Source: an uncultured Collinsella sp. (GTDB taxonomy: Bacteria > Actinomycetota > Coriobacteriia > Coriobacteriales > Coriobacteriaceae). Taken from it: a stretch of DNA of 31,035 nucleotides. The translations under genes were made by a program, and so were the position numbers. Below the pieces are notes generated by a model. The model ran no database searches and had not been told where the DNA came from. It saw only the letters and a list, made by a program, of their open reading frames with translations. The DNA lies in the NCBI GenBank assembly GCA_959599635.1, contig CAUGJN010000007.1, positions 1-31,035 on the forward strand. Direction: 5' to 3'. Shown here in pieces: positions 7,771 through 17,355 of the stretch; positions within the stretch are counted from its first letter, which is position 1; each line of letters opens with the position of its first letter.

Positions 7771-9924
7771 TTACTGAACTTTGCTGGCGAACTCGAGGTA
7801 TTGCATGCGCTGCAGCTTGTCGATCGTCGAGGCGTAGGGGCTGTCTTCCGATTCCAAGTCGTAGCGCAGCCCGTCGGCACCGAGATAGCCGGCGACATTG
7901 ACGGTGGGCACATCTGACCTTGTCACAAGCAGGGCCTTTTGGTAATTGGTGAGCGGGGCGCCGATCTTATTAAGGGTAATGGCTGCAATCTCGTTTGCCC
8001 CGACGGTGTCGTAGACGTTGAGCTCGGTATTGCCGGCGATCTCATAGTTAGCCCAGACGAGATATGTCGACTGATAGATACGGAAAGCGTGGCTTGCTGT
8101 ATCTTCCTGAGGGTACAGCTCGTCGTTGAGAGTCGTTGCGGCGCTCGGCTGATGGTCGCCAAAAAAGACAAGAACAACCGGTCTGCCGATATTGCGGAGC
8201 TCATTAATAAAGTACTCGAGGTCCCGGTCGGATGCGTTGATGCAGGTGAGATAGGTGTTGAGCGCGCTGTTGGCGCCCTCGCTGGCTCCCTCGACCCAAT
8301 AGTTTGTCAGCTCTTCGGCGGGAACGGTGCCATAGTCGTAGCCGCCGTGATTTTGCATTGTGACGTCAAAGATGAACTGCGGCGCTTCGTCGGTTCTAAG
8401 CAGGTCGAGTATCTTGTCGTAGGTGGCGTAGTCGCATACGCCGGCATGGTAATAGGGCGCACCTTCGAAATCGCCGATTGAAAGAAAGTCTCCAAAGCCC
8501 AGCTGCTGATAGATTTTATCTCGATGGTAGTTGACGGGGTTTTGCGGGTGCATAGCGGTAGCGGTATACCCAAGCTCTTTAAGGTCCTTTGCCAGGCTGT
8601 TGACGCCATTCATCTGATACAGTTGATAGGGAATTTTGCCTAATCCGACAAAGGCCGTTGTCGCTCCGGTCAAAAATTCGAATTCGGAGTTCGCCGTTCC
8701 GCCACCGGCGACCGAAGCGAGCATGGTGCCGCGAACAAGTGTGTCGGGAAGCGAGTTGTAGAATGCGGGGCCGGTGTACCCGGCCGCCTGGAGCTGCTCA
8801 AAGCACGAAAGGTCGCTAAAACTCTCGTTCATGACGGCAACAATCGTCGGCTTGATTTCATTGAACTGGGCAACGGCCGCCGCGCGCTGCTCGCTCGAGC
8901 CATATGTGCTGTCGTAGGCGGCGGCGAGCTCCTGCTCGATGCTCTGCGCCTCATCGGGCGTATAGCCTTCGGGCTTCTCAATGGGCAACTCGTTGACCAT
9001 TTCGGTGAACGAAGTGATAAAACCCTGAGACGCATACGTGGTGATGGGCTGCCAACGGTCAAATCCAAAATCCAGTGCCTGCTCCAAGTCGATGCTGGAA
9101 AAGCCCGAGAGCCCCACAACGGTTACGAGCAGAAAAGCACAGAGGTTAGCGGCGATAGCGGGGAAGACATGGGCGGGCGTACGGAGCTTTCGCGGTCGGA
9201 TGAGCGAAAGAAGCCCCAGGGAAATCTCCAGCAGGGCGAGAGAGGTTACGATTCCGGCGGTAAAGGTAAACTCGTATCCCTCGCTCACTTCCATTGCGGT
9301 GCCAAGGGCCAAGATATCGCTTGGCAGGATGGCTTCGCCTTTAAACGTTATGACGAAGTGCTCGGCAATGCCAAGGATGCAGCAGACGACGGGCACGAGA
9401 GCCATGACGCCTCCATGACGCTGTCCCAGCAAATAAAGGGAGAGCAGAACCGTCGCGAGCAGCCCGACGGAAAACCCGAATGAGTTGGCGGGAATGCGAT
9501 AGAACGTTTCGTTGCAGGCAATTTCGAGTGAAACGAACGAGAGCGCTGAAACAGCGGCGATGACAAGGATGTCACGGCAAATACAGGCGACCGTTCCCGT
9601 CGCAAGATCGGTTTGGTCGATAAGTCCCGAAACCAAGGGCTCGACAAGAAGCATGACGGCGGCAGCACCGAGCGCCGAATAAGAAAGGACCCATAGGGAG
9701 CTGCCCTCATTTACGAGCAATTGATTCGTAACCCATGCAGCTACCACGCCGAGTGGGATGAGGAGCGTCGCGCACCAAAAGACGCGGGCAATGGGTGGCT
9801 TTTCGTTGCGTTTGATTGAAAAATACACGCGCACGACGACGGCGGCCACGATAAGGACGGCGATGAATATGGGCAGATTGGCCATGTCGCTCGAAGTGAT
9901 TTCAAGGGGGATATCTTCGGTCAT
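7771..9924 (-). CDS. LTA-synthase-like membrane sulfatase-fold phosphoglycerol transferase
   Basis: The product (717 aa) has a long N-terminal membrane region (about 8 hydrophobic segments in the first ~290 residues) and an extracytoplasmic alkaline-phosphatase/sulfatase domain. Family metal and nucleophile positions are visible: Glu in VAVMNESFSDL, Thr in the GGGTANSEFEFLTG segment, and Asp-His in VFFGDHQPS; PQNPVNYHRDKIY and MQNHGGYDYG are further family stretches. LtaS/MdoB-type enzymes transfer glycerol phosphate from phosphatidylglycerol to a glycolipid or glycan, so a role in anionic cell-envelope polymers is likely; the acceptor is unknown. ATG 9924 has AGAGGA 6 nt upstream; the longer frame to 9999 lacks one. 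It is divergent from uvrA. Confidence 0.87.
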   Translation of the reverse strand: MTEDIPLEITSSDMANLPIFIAVLIVAAVVVRVYFSIKRNEKPPIARVFWCATLLIPLGVVAAWVTNQLLVNEGSSLWVLSYSALGAAAVMLLVEPLVSGLIDQTDLATGTVACICRDILVIAAVSALSFVSLEIACNETFYRIPANSFGFSVGLLATVLLSLYLLGQRHGGVMALVPVVCCILGIAEHFVITFKGEAILPSDILALGTAMEVSEGYEFTFTAGIVTSLALLEISLGLLSLIRPRKLRTPAHVFPAIAANLCAFLLVTVVGLSGFSSIDLEQALDFGFDRWQPITTYASQGFITSFTEMVNELPIEKPEGYTPDEAQSIEQELAAAYDSTYGSSEQRAAAVAQFNEIKPTIVAVMNESFSDLSCFEQLQAAGYTGPAFYNSLPDTLVRGTMLASVAGGGTANSEFEFLTGATTAFVGLGKIPYQLYQMNGVNSLAKDLKELGYTATAMHPQNPVNYHRDKIYQQLGFGDFLSIGDFEGAPYYHAGVCDYATYDKILDLLRTDEAPQFIFDVTMQNHGGYDYGTVPAEELTNYWVEGASEGANSALNTYLTCINASDRDLEYFINELRNIGRPVVLVFFGDHQPSAATTLNDELYPQEDTASHAFRIYQSTYLVWANYEIAGNTELNVYDTVGANEIAAITLNKIGAPLTNYQKALLVTRSDVPTVNVAGYLGADGLRYDLESEDSPYASTIDKLQRMQYLEFASKVQ

Positions 9925-10042
9925 GGACGTTCCTCTGGTACAGCAAATTAAGTTCAGTATTAGATTACTGTAACCTTTCCACGGTATTTCGAGAAACAAA
10001 GCGCCCGATACGCAAAGCTAAAGGTCTGCGAATCTTGTATTA

Positions 10043-10056
10043 CGAACATCTGTGCG
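10043..10056 (+). promoter_or_regulatory. Candidate LexA (SOS) box upstream of uvrA
   Basis: CGAACATCTGTGCG matches the Gram-positive/actinobacterial LexA consensus CGAACRNRYGTTCG except for one base in the right half-site (GTGCG for GTTCG) and one in the centre. It lies 61 bp before the uvrA ATG, where an SOS operator would be expected, and 118 bp from the divergent sulfatase start. A TATGAT at 10084-10089 could be the -10. No comparable site was seen before uvrB or uvrC. Confidence 0.5.
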
Positions 10057-10117
10057 CGTCGAGTGCGCTAAACTCATCGGCAGTATGATTCGATGCAATA
10101 GGAGGCAAGGAGCTTCC

Positions 10118-12997
10118 ATGTCTGATTCTTCTATCGTTATTCGCGGCGCTCGTGAGCATAACCTCCGGGATATCGATGTTTCCATTCCGCGTGACCAACT
10201 CGTGGTCATTACCGGTCTTTCTGGCTCGGGCAAGAGTTCGCTGGCATTCGACACTATCTATGCCGAGGGCCAGCGTCGATACGTCGAGAGCCTTTCGAGT
10301 TATGCGCGCCAGTTCTTGGGCCAGATGGACAAACCCGACTTGGATTCAATCGACGGCCTTTCGCCGGCGGTGTCGATCGACCAAAAGACGACGTCTAAAA
10401 ACCCTCGCTCGACGGTTGGCACCGTAACCGAGATTTATGACTATCTGCGCCTGCTGTTCGCCCGTGTGGGCACCCCGCACTGTCCCGAATGCGGCCGTGT
10501 CATTGAGCGCCAAACCACCGACCAGGTCGCCGATAAGGTCCTGGCGGCGGGAGAGGGTCGTCGCGCGTTTGTGCTGGCACCGGTGGTGCGCGGGCGAAAA
10601 GGCGAGTACACCAAACTGTTTGAGGACCTTCGCGCCGAGGGCTTTAGTCGCGTGCGTGTCGACGGTGAAGTGCGCTCGCTCGACGATCCGATCGATCTGG
10701 ACAAGAAGTTCAAGCACGATATCGAGGTCGTGGTCGACCGCATCGTGATTCGCGAGAACTCTCTGGGCCGTATCGCCGAGTCCGTTGAACAGGCGACTGC
10801 GCTGGCTCATGGCAATGTAAACGTGTACATGCTGCCCGATCGTGATGCTCCCGAGGGGACCGAAGGCGAGTTGCTGGAGTATTCGCTGGCGTTAGCGTGC
10901 CCGGAGCATGGGCACTCCATCGATGACCTGCAGCCGCGTGATTTCTCGTTCAACGCGCCCTATGGCGCGTGCCCAGAGTGCGATGGCCTGGGCTTTAAGA
11001 AGACGGTCGATGCCGAGGCCCTAATCGAAGACCCCTCGAAGTCGATCGCCGACGGGGTCTTTGGCAGCCTGTTTGGCAACTCTAACTACTATCCGCAGAT
11101 TTTCGCTGCGGTCTGCAAACACTTTAAGGTGAGCGTCGATACGCCGTGGGAGGATCTGCCTCCGCGGGTGTGTCGCGCGTTTTTAGACGGCATGGGCGAC
11201 CAGAAGATTTCGGTCGACTATCAAAAGCTCGATGGGCGCCGCAGCCAGTGGGACACCAAGTTCTCGGGCGTGCGCAATATCCTGTACGAGCGCTATACCG
11301 AGACGACTAATGAGAACACCAAGGCGCGCTTGGAGAAGTACATCCGCGAGGAGCCGTGCTCGAGCTGCCACGGTGCTCGTCTGCGCCCCGAGATGCTCGC
11401 TGTTACCGTAGGCGGTAAGTCCATTTACGAGGTCTGCTGCCTATCGTGCCGCGAGTCGCTCGAGTTTTTTGAGGGCTTGGAGCTTACCGAGCGCCAACAA
11501 TTTATCGGCGGGCGCATCGTTAAGGAAATCCTAGAGCGCTTGCGTTTTCTGGTCGATGTCGGACTCGACTATCTGACCCTCGATCGTGCCTCGGCGACGC
11601 TTTCCGGAGGCGAGGCCCAGCGCATTCGCCTGGCAACGCAGATCGGCGCCGGCCTCATGGGTGTCCTGTACATTTTGGACGAGCCATCGATCGGCCTCCA
11701 TCAGCGCGATAACGAGCGCCTGATCAAGACGCTTGAGCGCCTACGCGATATCGGCAATACCGTCATCGTCGTCGAGCATGATGAGGATACGATTCGTGCT
11801 GCCGACTATGTGATCGACATGGGCCCCGGTGCGGGCGTGAACGGCGGACACGTGGTCGCCGCGGGAACCCCTGCCGATATCATGGCGTGCCCCGATTCGA
11901 TGACGGGTGCCTACCTGACCGGCAAGCGAATGATTCGGGTTCCCGATGAACGCCGCAAGCCCGGTCGCGGCTGCCTTAAGATCACGGGCGCCCGCGCCAA
12001 CAACCTCAAAAACGTTACCGCCAAGATCGAGTTTGGTACGCTTACGGTCGTTACCGGCGTGTCGGGATCGGGTAAGAGCTCCCTGGTTACCGACACCATC
12101 GCACCTGCCCTTACGAATGCCATTCACCGTTCGACGCGCCCTGTGGGTCCGTATAAGAAAATCGAGGGCATCGAGTGTATCGATAAGGTTATCGATATCG
12201 ACCAGTCGCCGATTGGCCGCACGCCGCGTTCCAACCCTGCTACGTACATTGGCCTGTGGGATGATCTTCGCGCGCTGTTTGCGAGTACGCCGGAGTCGAA
12301 GGCGCGCGGCTACTCGCCGGGACGTTTCTCCTTTAACGTGAGCGGCGGTCGCTGCGAAGCATGCAAGGGCGACGGACAAATTAAGATCGAGATGCACTTC
12401 CTTCCCGATATCTATGTCCCCTGTGAGGTCTGCGGCGGCAAACGCTATAACCGCGAGACGCTTGAGGTCACCTACCGTGGTAAGACCATCTCGGACGTGC
12501 TCGACATGAGCGTCACCGAGGCACTGGCCTTCTTTGGGAATATCCCGCAGATTAAGCGCAAGCTCCAGACGCTGTACGATGTAGGCTTGGGCTACGTGAG
12601 CCTGGGCCAGCCCGCTACGACGCTCTCGGGCGGCGAGGCGCAGCGTGTGAAGCTCGCCAAGGAGCTTCATCGACGCCAGACGGGCAAGACGTTCTATATT
12701 TTGGATGAGCCGACGACCGGCCTTCATTTTGAGGACGTCCGCCAGCTGCTCGATGTGCTGCAGCGCTTGGTCGATGCGGGCAACACGGTGCTGGTGATTG
12801 AACACAACCTTGATGTCATCAAGGTTGCCGACCGCCTGATCGATATGGGCCCCGAGGGCGGTAACGGCGGCGGAACCGTCGTGGTTTCGGGCACACCGGA
12901 GCAGGTTGCGGACTGTCCGCAGAGTTATACGGGCAAGTTTTTGGCGCCGTTGCTCAGGCGTGACCGGGAGCGTCAGGCTCAACTTGATGCTCAATAA
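10118..12997 (+). CDS. uvrA: Excinuclease ABC subunit A (UvrA)
   Basis: The product (959 aa) is the damage-sensing ATPase dimer of nucleotide excision repair. Both ABC modules are intact: Walker A GLSGSGKSSL near the start and GVSGSGKSSL in the second half, two signature motifs LSGGEAQR, and Walker B YILDEPSIGLH and YILDEPTTGLH. Zinc-binding Cys pairs are visible (CPECGR, CPECDGLG, CSSCHG, CEACKGDG, CEVCGGKRYN). ATG 10118 has AAGGAG 5 nt upstream and begins the conserved IVIRGAREHNL; the open frame extends upstream to 10052, overlapping the LexA-like site. It is followed by a hairpin and then ybaK, murJ and uvrC on the same strand. Confidence 0.98.
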   Translation: MSDSSIVIRGAREHNLRDIDVSIPRDQLVVITGLSGSGKSSLAFDTIYAEGQRRYVESLSSYARQFLGQMDKPDLDSIDGLSPAVSIDQKTTSKNPRSTVGTVTEIYDYLRLLFARVGTPHCPECGRVIERQTTDQVADKVLAAGEGRRAFVLAPVVRGRKGEYTKLFEDLRAEGFSRVRVDGEVRSLDDPIDLDKKFKHDIEVVVDRIVIRENSLGRIAESVEQATALAHGNVNVYMLPDRDAPEGTEGELLEYSLALACPEHGHSIDDLQPRDFSFNAPYGACPECDGLGFKKTVDAEALIEDPSKSIADGVFGSLFGNSNYYPQIFAAVCKHFKVSVDTPWEDLPPRVCRAFLDGMGDQKISVDYQKLDGRRSQWDTKFSGVRNILYERYTETTNENTKARLEKYIREEPCSSCHGARLRPEMLAVTVGGKSIYEVCCLSCRESLEFFEGLELTERQQFIGGRIVKEILERLRFLVDVGLDYLTLDRASATLSGGEAQRIRLATQIGAGLMGVLYILDEPSIGLHQRDNERLIKTLERLRDIGNTVIVVEHDEDTIRAADYVIDMGPGAGVNGGHVVAAGTPADIMACPDSMTGAYLTGKRMIRVPDERRKPGRGCLKITGARANNLKNVTAKIEFGTLTVVTGVSGSGKSSLVTDTIAPALTNAIHRSTRPVGPYKKIEGIECIDKVIDIDQSPIGRTPRSNPATYIGLWDDLRALFASTPESKARGYSPGRFSFNVSGGRCEACKGDGQIKIEMHFLPDIYVPCEVCGGKRYNRETLEVTYRGKTISDVLDMSVTEALAFFGNIPQIKRKLQTLYDVGLGYVSLGQPATTLSGGEAQRVKLAKELHRRQTGKTFYILDEPTTGLHFEDVRQLLDVLQRLVDAGNTVLVIEHNLDVIKVADRLIDMGPEGGNGGGTVVVSGTPEQVADCPQSYTGKFLAPLLRRDRERQAQLDAQ

Positions 12998-13017
12998 ATA
13001 GGCGATTCAGTTTATGG

Positions 13018-13048
13018 GCGCCATCGACTCCTTGTGATTCGATGGCGC
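13018..13048 (+). terminator. Terminator-like hairpin after uvrA
   Basis: GCGCCATCGA (13018-13027) and TCGATGGCGC (13039-13048) form a perfect 10-bp stem with an 11-nt loop, 20 bp after the uvrA stop. The downstream tract (TTGCTGTG) is poor in T, so termination may be partial. Confidence 0.55.
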
Positions 13049-13086
13049 TTGCTGTGTCGAAGTGACGTATGCAGCCGAATTGGACA

Positions 13087-13092
13087 TATACT
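13087..13092 (+). promoter_or_regulatory. Candidate -10 box (TATACT) for ybaK-murJ-uvrC
   Basis: TATACT lies 38 bp before the ybaK start and after the uvrA hairpin. A weak -35 (GTGACG, 13062-13067) is 19 bp upstream. This would give the ybaK-murJ-uvrC group its own promoter. Confidence 0.35.
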
Positions 13093-13129
13093 TAATCCTT
13101 GCGTCCGAATGCGAGGGAAAGGATATGCC

Positions 13130-13630
13130 ATGGCAAAGGCTGTAAAGACGCCAAAAACCAATGCGATGCGCGAGCTGGAAAGCGCCGGCATTTCCTATGT
13201 TCTACATACGTACGAAGACGATGGTGATGAGTCGGCGGGCCTGGGGGTCGCGATTTCGGAGCAGCTTGGCGAGGAGCCCGGACAAGGATTTAAGACCTTG
13301 GTCTGCGTGACGCCGTCCAACGACCATGTCGTGTGCTGCATCCCTGTTGCCGACGAGCTCGATCTAAAGTCCGCCGCGCGTGCCGCGGGGGAGAAGTCCT
13401 TGGCCATGATGCATGTGAAGGATTTACTTGCGGCGACTGGCTACGTTCGCGGCGGTTGCAGTCCGGTCGGTATGAAAAAACGCTACCGGACGCTCATTGA
13501 TGAGACATGTGTCCTTTGGGATACCATTTTTATTTCGGGAGGCAAGCGTGGTTATCAGCTTGAGCTTGCACCCGATGATTTAATTGCATTTTGCGGGGCG
13601 ACGGTCGCCCCGATTACGAGAGAGGACTGA
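13130..13630 (+). CDS. ybaK: YbaK/EbsC-type Cys-tRNA(Pro) deacylase
   Basis: The product (166 aa) is a trans-editing hydrolase that clears tRNA(Pro) mischarged with cysteine, acting in the cytosol. The YbaK fold is seen in KTNAMRELESAGISYVLH at the start, the FKTLV segment with the conserved Lys, LLAATGYVRGGCSPVGMKK, and FISGGKRGYQLELAP near the end. Length is typical. ATG 13130 has AAAGGA 6 nt upstream; the upstream open frame to 13034 crosses the uvrA hairpin. The gene ends 3 nt before murJ, so the two are probably co-transcribed. Confidence 0.92.
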   Translation: MAKAVKTPKTNAMRELESAGISYVLHTYEDDGDESAGLGVAISEQLGEEPGQGFKTLVCVTPSNDHVVCCIPVADELDLKSAARAAGEKSLAMMHVKDLLAATGYVRGGCSPVGMKKRYRTLIDETCVLWDTIFISGGKRGYQLELAPDDLIAFCGATVAPITRED

Positions 13631-13633
13631 GCG

Positions 13634-15316
13634 ATGCCGCAGGAAGAATTGAAGTGCGGAGCTCATTTTGCAAAAGAATCTGCGCCTCAGACACCCTCAT
13701 CCGAAGCTTCTTCGTCGCGAGATGGCACTGACGACATGGGCTCGTCGGACTACTCCACGGTTGGTCGTTCCGCCGGGCTTATGACCATCCTGACCATCGT
13801 GTCTCGCGTCACCGGCTTTATCCGCACATGGGCAATGGCGGCCGCTATCGGCATGTCGCTGCTCTCGTCCTCCTATCAGGTCGCCAACAACCTGCCCAAT
13901 ATGCTCTACGAACTCGTGATGGGCGGCATGCTCGTGACGGCGTTTTTGCCCGTGTACATGGGCGTGAGGCGTGAGCAGGGTCGCGAGGCCTCGAACGAGT
14001 ACGTGGGCAACCTGCTCGGTATTCTGCTATTGGTGCTGGGTGGCATTTCGTTGCTGGGGACCGTGTTCGCTCCGGGCTTTATCTGGACGCAATCGTTCCT
14101 TTCGGGTGACGGCGGCAGCATGGATACCGCTGCGTTCATGTTCCGTTTCTTCGCCATCCAGATTCTGTTTTATGGTTTGGGCTCGGTGTTCTCGGGCGTT
14201 CTCAACGCACACCGCGACTACTTCTGGTCGACGTTTGCCCCGGTCCTCAACAATGTGATCGTCATTGCGAGCTTTATGGGCTTTGCGCCCGTGTCCGCAC
14301 AGTTTGGCGAACGCGCCGGCATCATCTTGATTGCGGCCGGTACGACCCTCGGTGTCTTTGTTCAGATGGCTTGTCAGATCCCCGCGCTTGGCAAGCACGG
14401 CGTGCATCCCCATATCCATATCGACTTTAAGGACCCCGCACTGCGCCAGACGATTGCGCTCGGTATCCCGACGCTGCTCGCTACGGTGTGCATGTTTGTC
14501 TCGACTTCTATCACGAACGCTGCCGCGCTGGTGGTCCAGCCCGAGACCGGTCCTTCCGTCATCGCCTATGCGCGCCTGTGGTACACGCTGCCCTACGCGC
14601 TGATTGCCGCCTCGCTTTCGACGGCGCTCTATACCGAGCTCTCTCACGACGCACAGGAGAAGGATTACGACAGCGTTCGCACGGGCATTTCGCGTGGCGT
14701 CGCCCAGATGCTGTTCTTCCTGGTTCCGTTCGCGCTGTACCTGATTGTCTTCGCGCGTCCGCTCAACATGATCTACTGCGCTGGCAAGTTCGATGAGTCC
14801 GGCGTGGCGCTGGTGTCCGAGTTCCTTGTCTACCTGGCGTTCTCGCTGCCGCTCTACGGCGTGGTCGTGTTGATGCAGAAGAGCTTCTCTGCCTTGCTCG
14901 ACATGAAGCCCTATAGCCGCTATTGCCTGTATTCCGCCATCGGCCAGGCCGGCTCGGTTCTGCTGTTTGGCGTTGTGCTGGGCTTCGGTATGCCGGCAAT
15001 CGCGCTTTCGTATGTCGTCGACTACGTGATCTTGGTCGGCTGTTCGCTGTGGTGGCTGCGTCGCCGCCTGCGTGGTCTTCAGGTTAAATCCATCCTGCAT
15101 GGCGGTTTCTTTGGCCTTTTGCTCGGTGGCCTGGGTGCTGCCGCAGGCGCCGGCGTCATGTGGGCGCTTGAACGCTTTGTCGGGGCACTTGGCGGCTCGA
15201 TTCTGATTACTCTTGGCTACGTTTGCGTTGCGGGTGTCGTCTCGCTTGCTGTTACCTTTGGCCTTGCCGTCATCCTTAAGATGCCCGAGGTCTCGGCGCT
15301 GCTTCGTCGCAAGTAG
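13634..15316 (+). CDS. murJ: Lipid II flippase MurJ (MviN family)
   Basis: The product (560 aa) is a polytopic membrane protein of the MOP superfamily that moves lipid II across the cytoplasmic membrane for peptidoglycan synthesis. After a polar N-terminal tail of about 40 residues comes the family start AGLMTILTIVSRVTGFIRTW, then SYQVANNLPNMLYELVMGGMLV and FFAIQILFYGLGSVFSGVLNAH, followed by regularly spaced hydrophobic segments to the end (family topology is 14 helices). ATG 13634 has GAGAGAGGA upstream inside the end of ybaK; an internal ATG at 13736 would remove the tail but lacks a clear Shine-Dalgarno. uvrC starts within 10 bp of its stop. Confidence 0.93.
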   Translation: MPQEELKCGAHFAKESAPQTPSSEASSSRDGTDDMGSSDYSTVGRSAGLMTILTIVSRVTGFIRTWAMAAAIGMSLLSSSYQVANNLPNMLYELVMGGMLVTAFLPVYMGVRREQGREASNEYVGNLLGILLLVLGGISLLGTVFAPGFIWTQSFLSGDGGSMDTAAFMFRFFAIQILFYGLGSVFSGVLNAHRDYFWSTFAPVLNNVIVIASFMGFAPVSAQFGERAGIILIAAGTTLGVFVQMACQIPALGKHGVHPHIHIDFKDPALRQTIALGIPTLLATVCMFVSTSITNAAALVVQPETGPSVIAYARLWYTLPYALIAASLSTALYTELSHDAQEKDYDSVRTGISRGVAQMLFFLVPFALYLIVFARPLNMIYCAGKFDESGVALVSEFLVYLAFSLPLYGVVVLMQKSFSALLDMKPYSRYCLYSAIGQAGSVLLFGVVLGFGMPAIALSYVVDYVILVGCSLWWLRRRLRGLQVKSILHGGFFGLLLGGLGAAAGAGVMWALERFVGALGGSILITLGYVCVAGVVSLAVTFGLAVILKMPEVSALLRRK

Positions 15317-15322
15317 GTGCGC

Positions 15323-17263
15323 GTGGCCGGTCACGACAACATTCCAACGCTTGCCGAGCAGGTTTCGCGCGTTCCCACGCAGCCCGGCTGCTACCTTTGG
15401 AAAGACGCCAAGGGCGATGTCATCTACGTAGGCAAGGCGAAAAACCTGCGCGCCCGTATGCGTCAGTACGTGACGCTGCAGGACGAGCGCCAGAAGATCC
15501 CGCTTATGATGCAGCTGGTGGCGAGCTTTGACTATATCGTGGTGGAGACCGAGCACGAGGCGTTGGTGCTCGAGCGCAATTTGATTGGTCAGTACCATCC
15601 GTACTTTAACGTCGACCTCAAGGATGACAAGAGCTACCCCTTTATCGCCATTACAAAGGGCGACCTGTATCCCGCTATCAAATACACGCGTGAGCGTCAT
15701 AAGCCGGGAACGCGCTATTTTGGACCTTATACCGATAGCCACGCGGCACGTGAGACGATAGATACGCTGCGCAAGGTTATCCCCATCTGCTCCGCATCCT
15801 GTGCGGAGTGGCGTCGTTGTCGCCGTATCGTCGAGTCCCACAAGGGCGAGGAAGACATCGTCAATATGATTTGCGCGCAAAACGGGCGCCCCTGCTTTGA
15901 CTACCATGTCGGTCGTGGCCCGGGTGCGTGTGTCGGCGCGATTTCCCCGGCAGACTATGCCAAGAACGTCAAGCGTGTCGAGCGCTTTTTGTCGGGCCAT
16001 CGCAAGGATGTCGTCGATGAGTTGACCTCCGAGATGACGGATGCCGCTGAGGCGCTCGACTTTGAGCGCGCGGCACGCGTCAAACGTCGTTTGGAGGTCA
16101 TCAGGGGTCTGGACGATCGTCAGCAAGTCGTTTTTCCCTCCAGTGTCGATATCGATGTTATCGGTTTCTATCGCGAGGAGACCATCTCCGCCGCTTGCGT
16201 CTTCGTCGTTCGCGAGGGCCGAACAGTTCGCACCTGCGAGTTCATTCTCGACAGGGGTCTTGATGTTGACGAGGAAGAGCTCCAGTCGGGCTTTCTTAAG
16301 CGCTATTACGACGAGACGGCTGATATTCCAGCTGAGGTCAACCTTTCCGTCGAGCTTGAGGATGCGGAAGCGCTGGGGGAGTGGCTTGCGGGCAAGCGTG
16401 AGCGTTCCTGCCATCTCCATAGGCCGCAGCGTGGCGAAAAGCACCGTCTGCTCGATATGGCATCCAAAAATGCGCGCCATGCCCTCATGCGCTACATGAT
16501 GCGAACGGGGTACGCTGACGACCGCACCAATCAAGCGCTCCTGGAGCTCGAAAGTGCGTTGGCGCTGCCATCGCCGCCGTTGCGTATCGAGTGCTTCGAT
16601 ATCTCTACACTGCATGGCACCTTTACGGTCGCCTCGATGGTGGTGTTTACCAACGGGCGCGCCGACAAGAGTCAGTATCGTCGTTTTAAAATTCAGGCCG
16701 AATTGGACGAGGCAAACGACTTCGTGTCGATGTCCGAGGTTTTGGGACGACGTTATGCTCCCGAGCGCATGGCCGACGAGCGCTTTGGCTCGCGCCCCGA
16801 TTTGCTCGTTGTCGATGGCGGTAAGCCGCAATTGACCGCTGCGATCAAGCAACTTGAGGCTCTTGGGCTCGATATACCAGTTTGTGGCTTGGCAAAGGCC
16901 GATGAGGAGGTTTTCGTGCCTTGGGACGAGACTCCCGTCGTGCTGCCGACCGGGTCCGCGTCGCTCTATCTAATTAAACAGGTGCGCGATGAATCGCACC
17001 GTTTTGCCATCACGTTCCATCGCGAATTGCGCGATAAAGCCATGACGGTTTCGGTACTCGATGACGTTCCAGGCGTGGGACCCACCAGAAAACGTGCCCT
17101 TATGCGCCATTTTGGCTCGATGAAGCGTTTGCGCGCGGCGAGCGAGCAAGAGATCGCGGAAGTTCGAGGCATTCCTGCCGATGTCGCCAAAGCGGTTCAC
17201 GAGGCGCTCGTTGCATGGAATGCCGAGCGCGCCGAGGCGGCGGCAAAGCAATCCGAAAACTAA
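15323..17263 (+). CDS. uvrC: Excinuclease ABC subunit C (UvrC)
   Basis: The product (646 aa) is the dual-incision nuclease of UvrABC repair. In order: the GIY-YIG nuclease (PGCYLWKDAKGDVIYVGKAK, with RARMRQY), a Cys-rich stretch (CSASCAEWRRC), the UVR domain binding UvrB (ALDFERAARVKRRLEVI), the RNase H-like 5' nuclease (IECFDISTLHGTFTVASMVV, DLLVVDGGKPQL), and a C-terminal helix-hairpin-helix pair (VPGVGPTRKRALMRHFGS). Start choice: GTG 15317 abuts the murJ stop with no ribosome site, whereas GTG 15323 has AAGTAGG 5 nt upstream, so 15323 is used. In many actinobacteria rapZ follows uvrC directly; here a 10.7 kb catabolic cluster intervenes. Confidence 0.96.
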   Translation: MAGHDNIPTLAEQVSRVPTQPGCYLWKDAKGDVIYVGKAKNLRARMRQYVTLQDERQKIPLMMQLVASFDYIVVETEHEALVLERNLIGQYHPYFNVDLKDDKSYPFIAITKGDLYPAIKYTRERHKPGTRYFGPYTDSHAARETIDTLRKVIPICSASCAEWRRCRRIVESHKGEEDIVNMICAQNGRPCFDYHVGRGPGACVGAISPADYAKNVKRVERFLSGHRKDVVDELTSEMTDAAEALDFERAARVKRRLEVIRGLDDRQQVVFPSSVDIDVIGFYREETISAACVFVVREGRTVRTCEFILDRGLDVDEEELQSGFLKRYYDETADIPAEVNLSVELEDAEALGEWLAGKRERSCHLHRPQRGEKHRLLDMASKNARHALMRYMMRTGYADDRTNQALLELESALALPSPPLRIECFDISTLHGTFTVASMVVFTNGRADKSQYRRFKIQAELDEANDFVSMSEVLGRRYAPERMADERFGSRPDLLVVDGGKPQLTAAIKQLEALGLDIPVCGLAKADEEVFVPWDETPVVLPTGSASLYLIKQVRDESHRFAITFHRELRDKAMTVSVLDDVPGVGPTRKRALMRHFGSMKRLRAASEQEIAEVRGIPADVAKAVHEALVAWNAERAEAAAKQSEN

Positions 17264-17355
17264 ACACGCCTCTAAACAACTGATATACATGATTGCGCGA
17301 TTTTCAACCATTTATTTCGCCATGATTGCCCGCTGGTTTCGGGTTTTATTAACGC

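Noticed and set aside
14027..16852. Long open frame (about 941 codons) on the minus strand opposite murJ and uvrC
   Set aside because: It spans two clearly conserved genes on the other strand, has a low-complexity basic composition and no recognisable motif.
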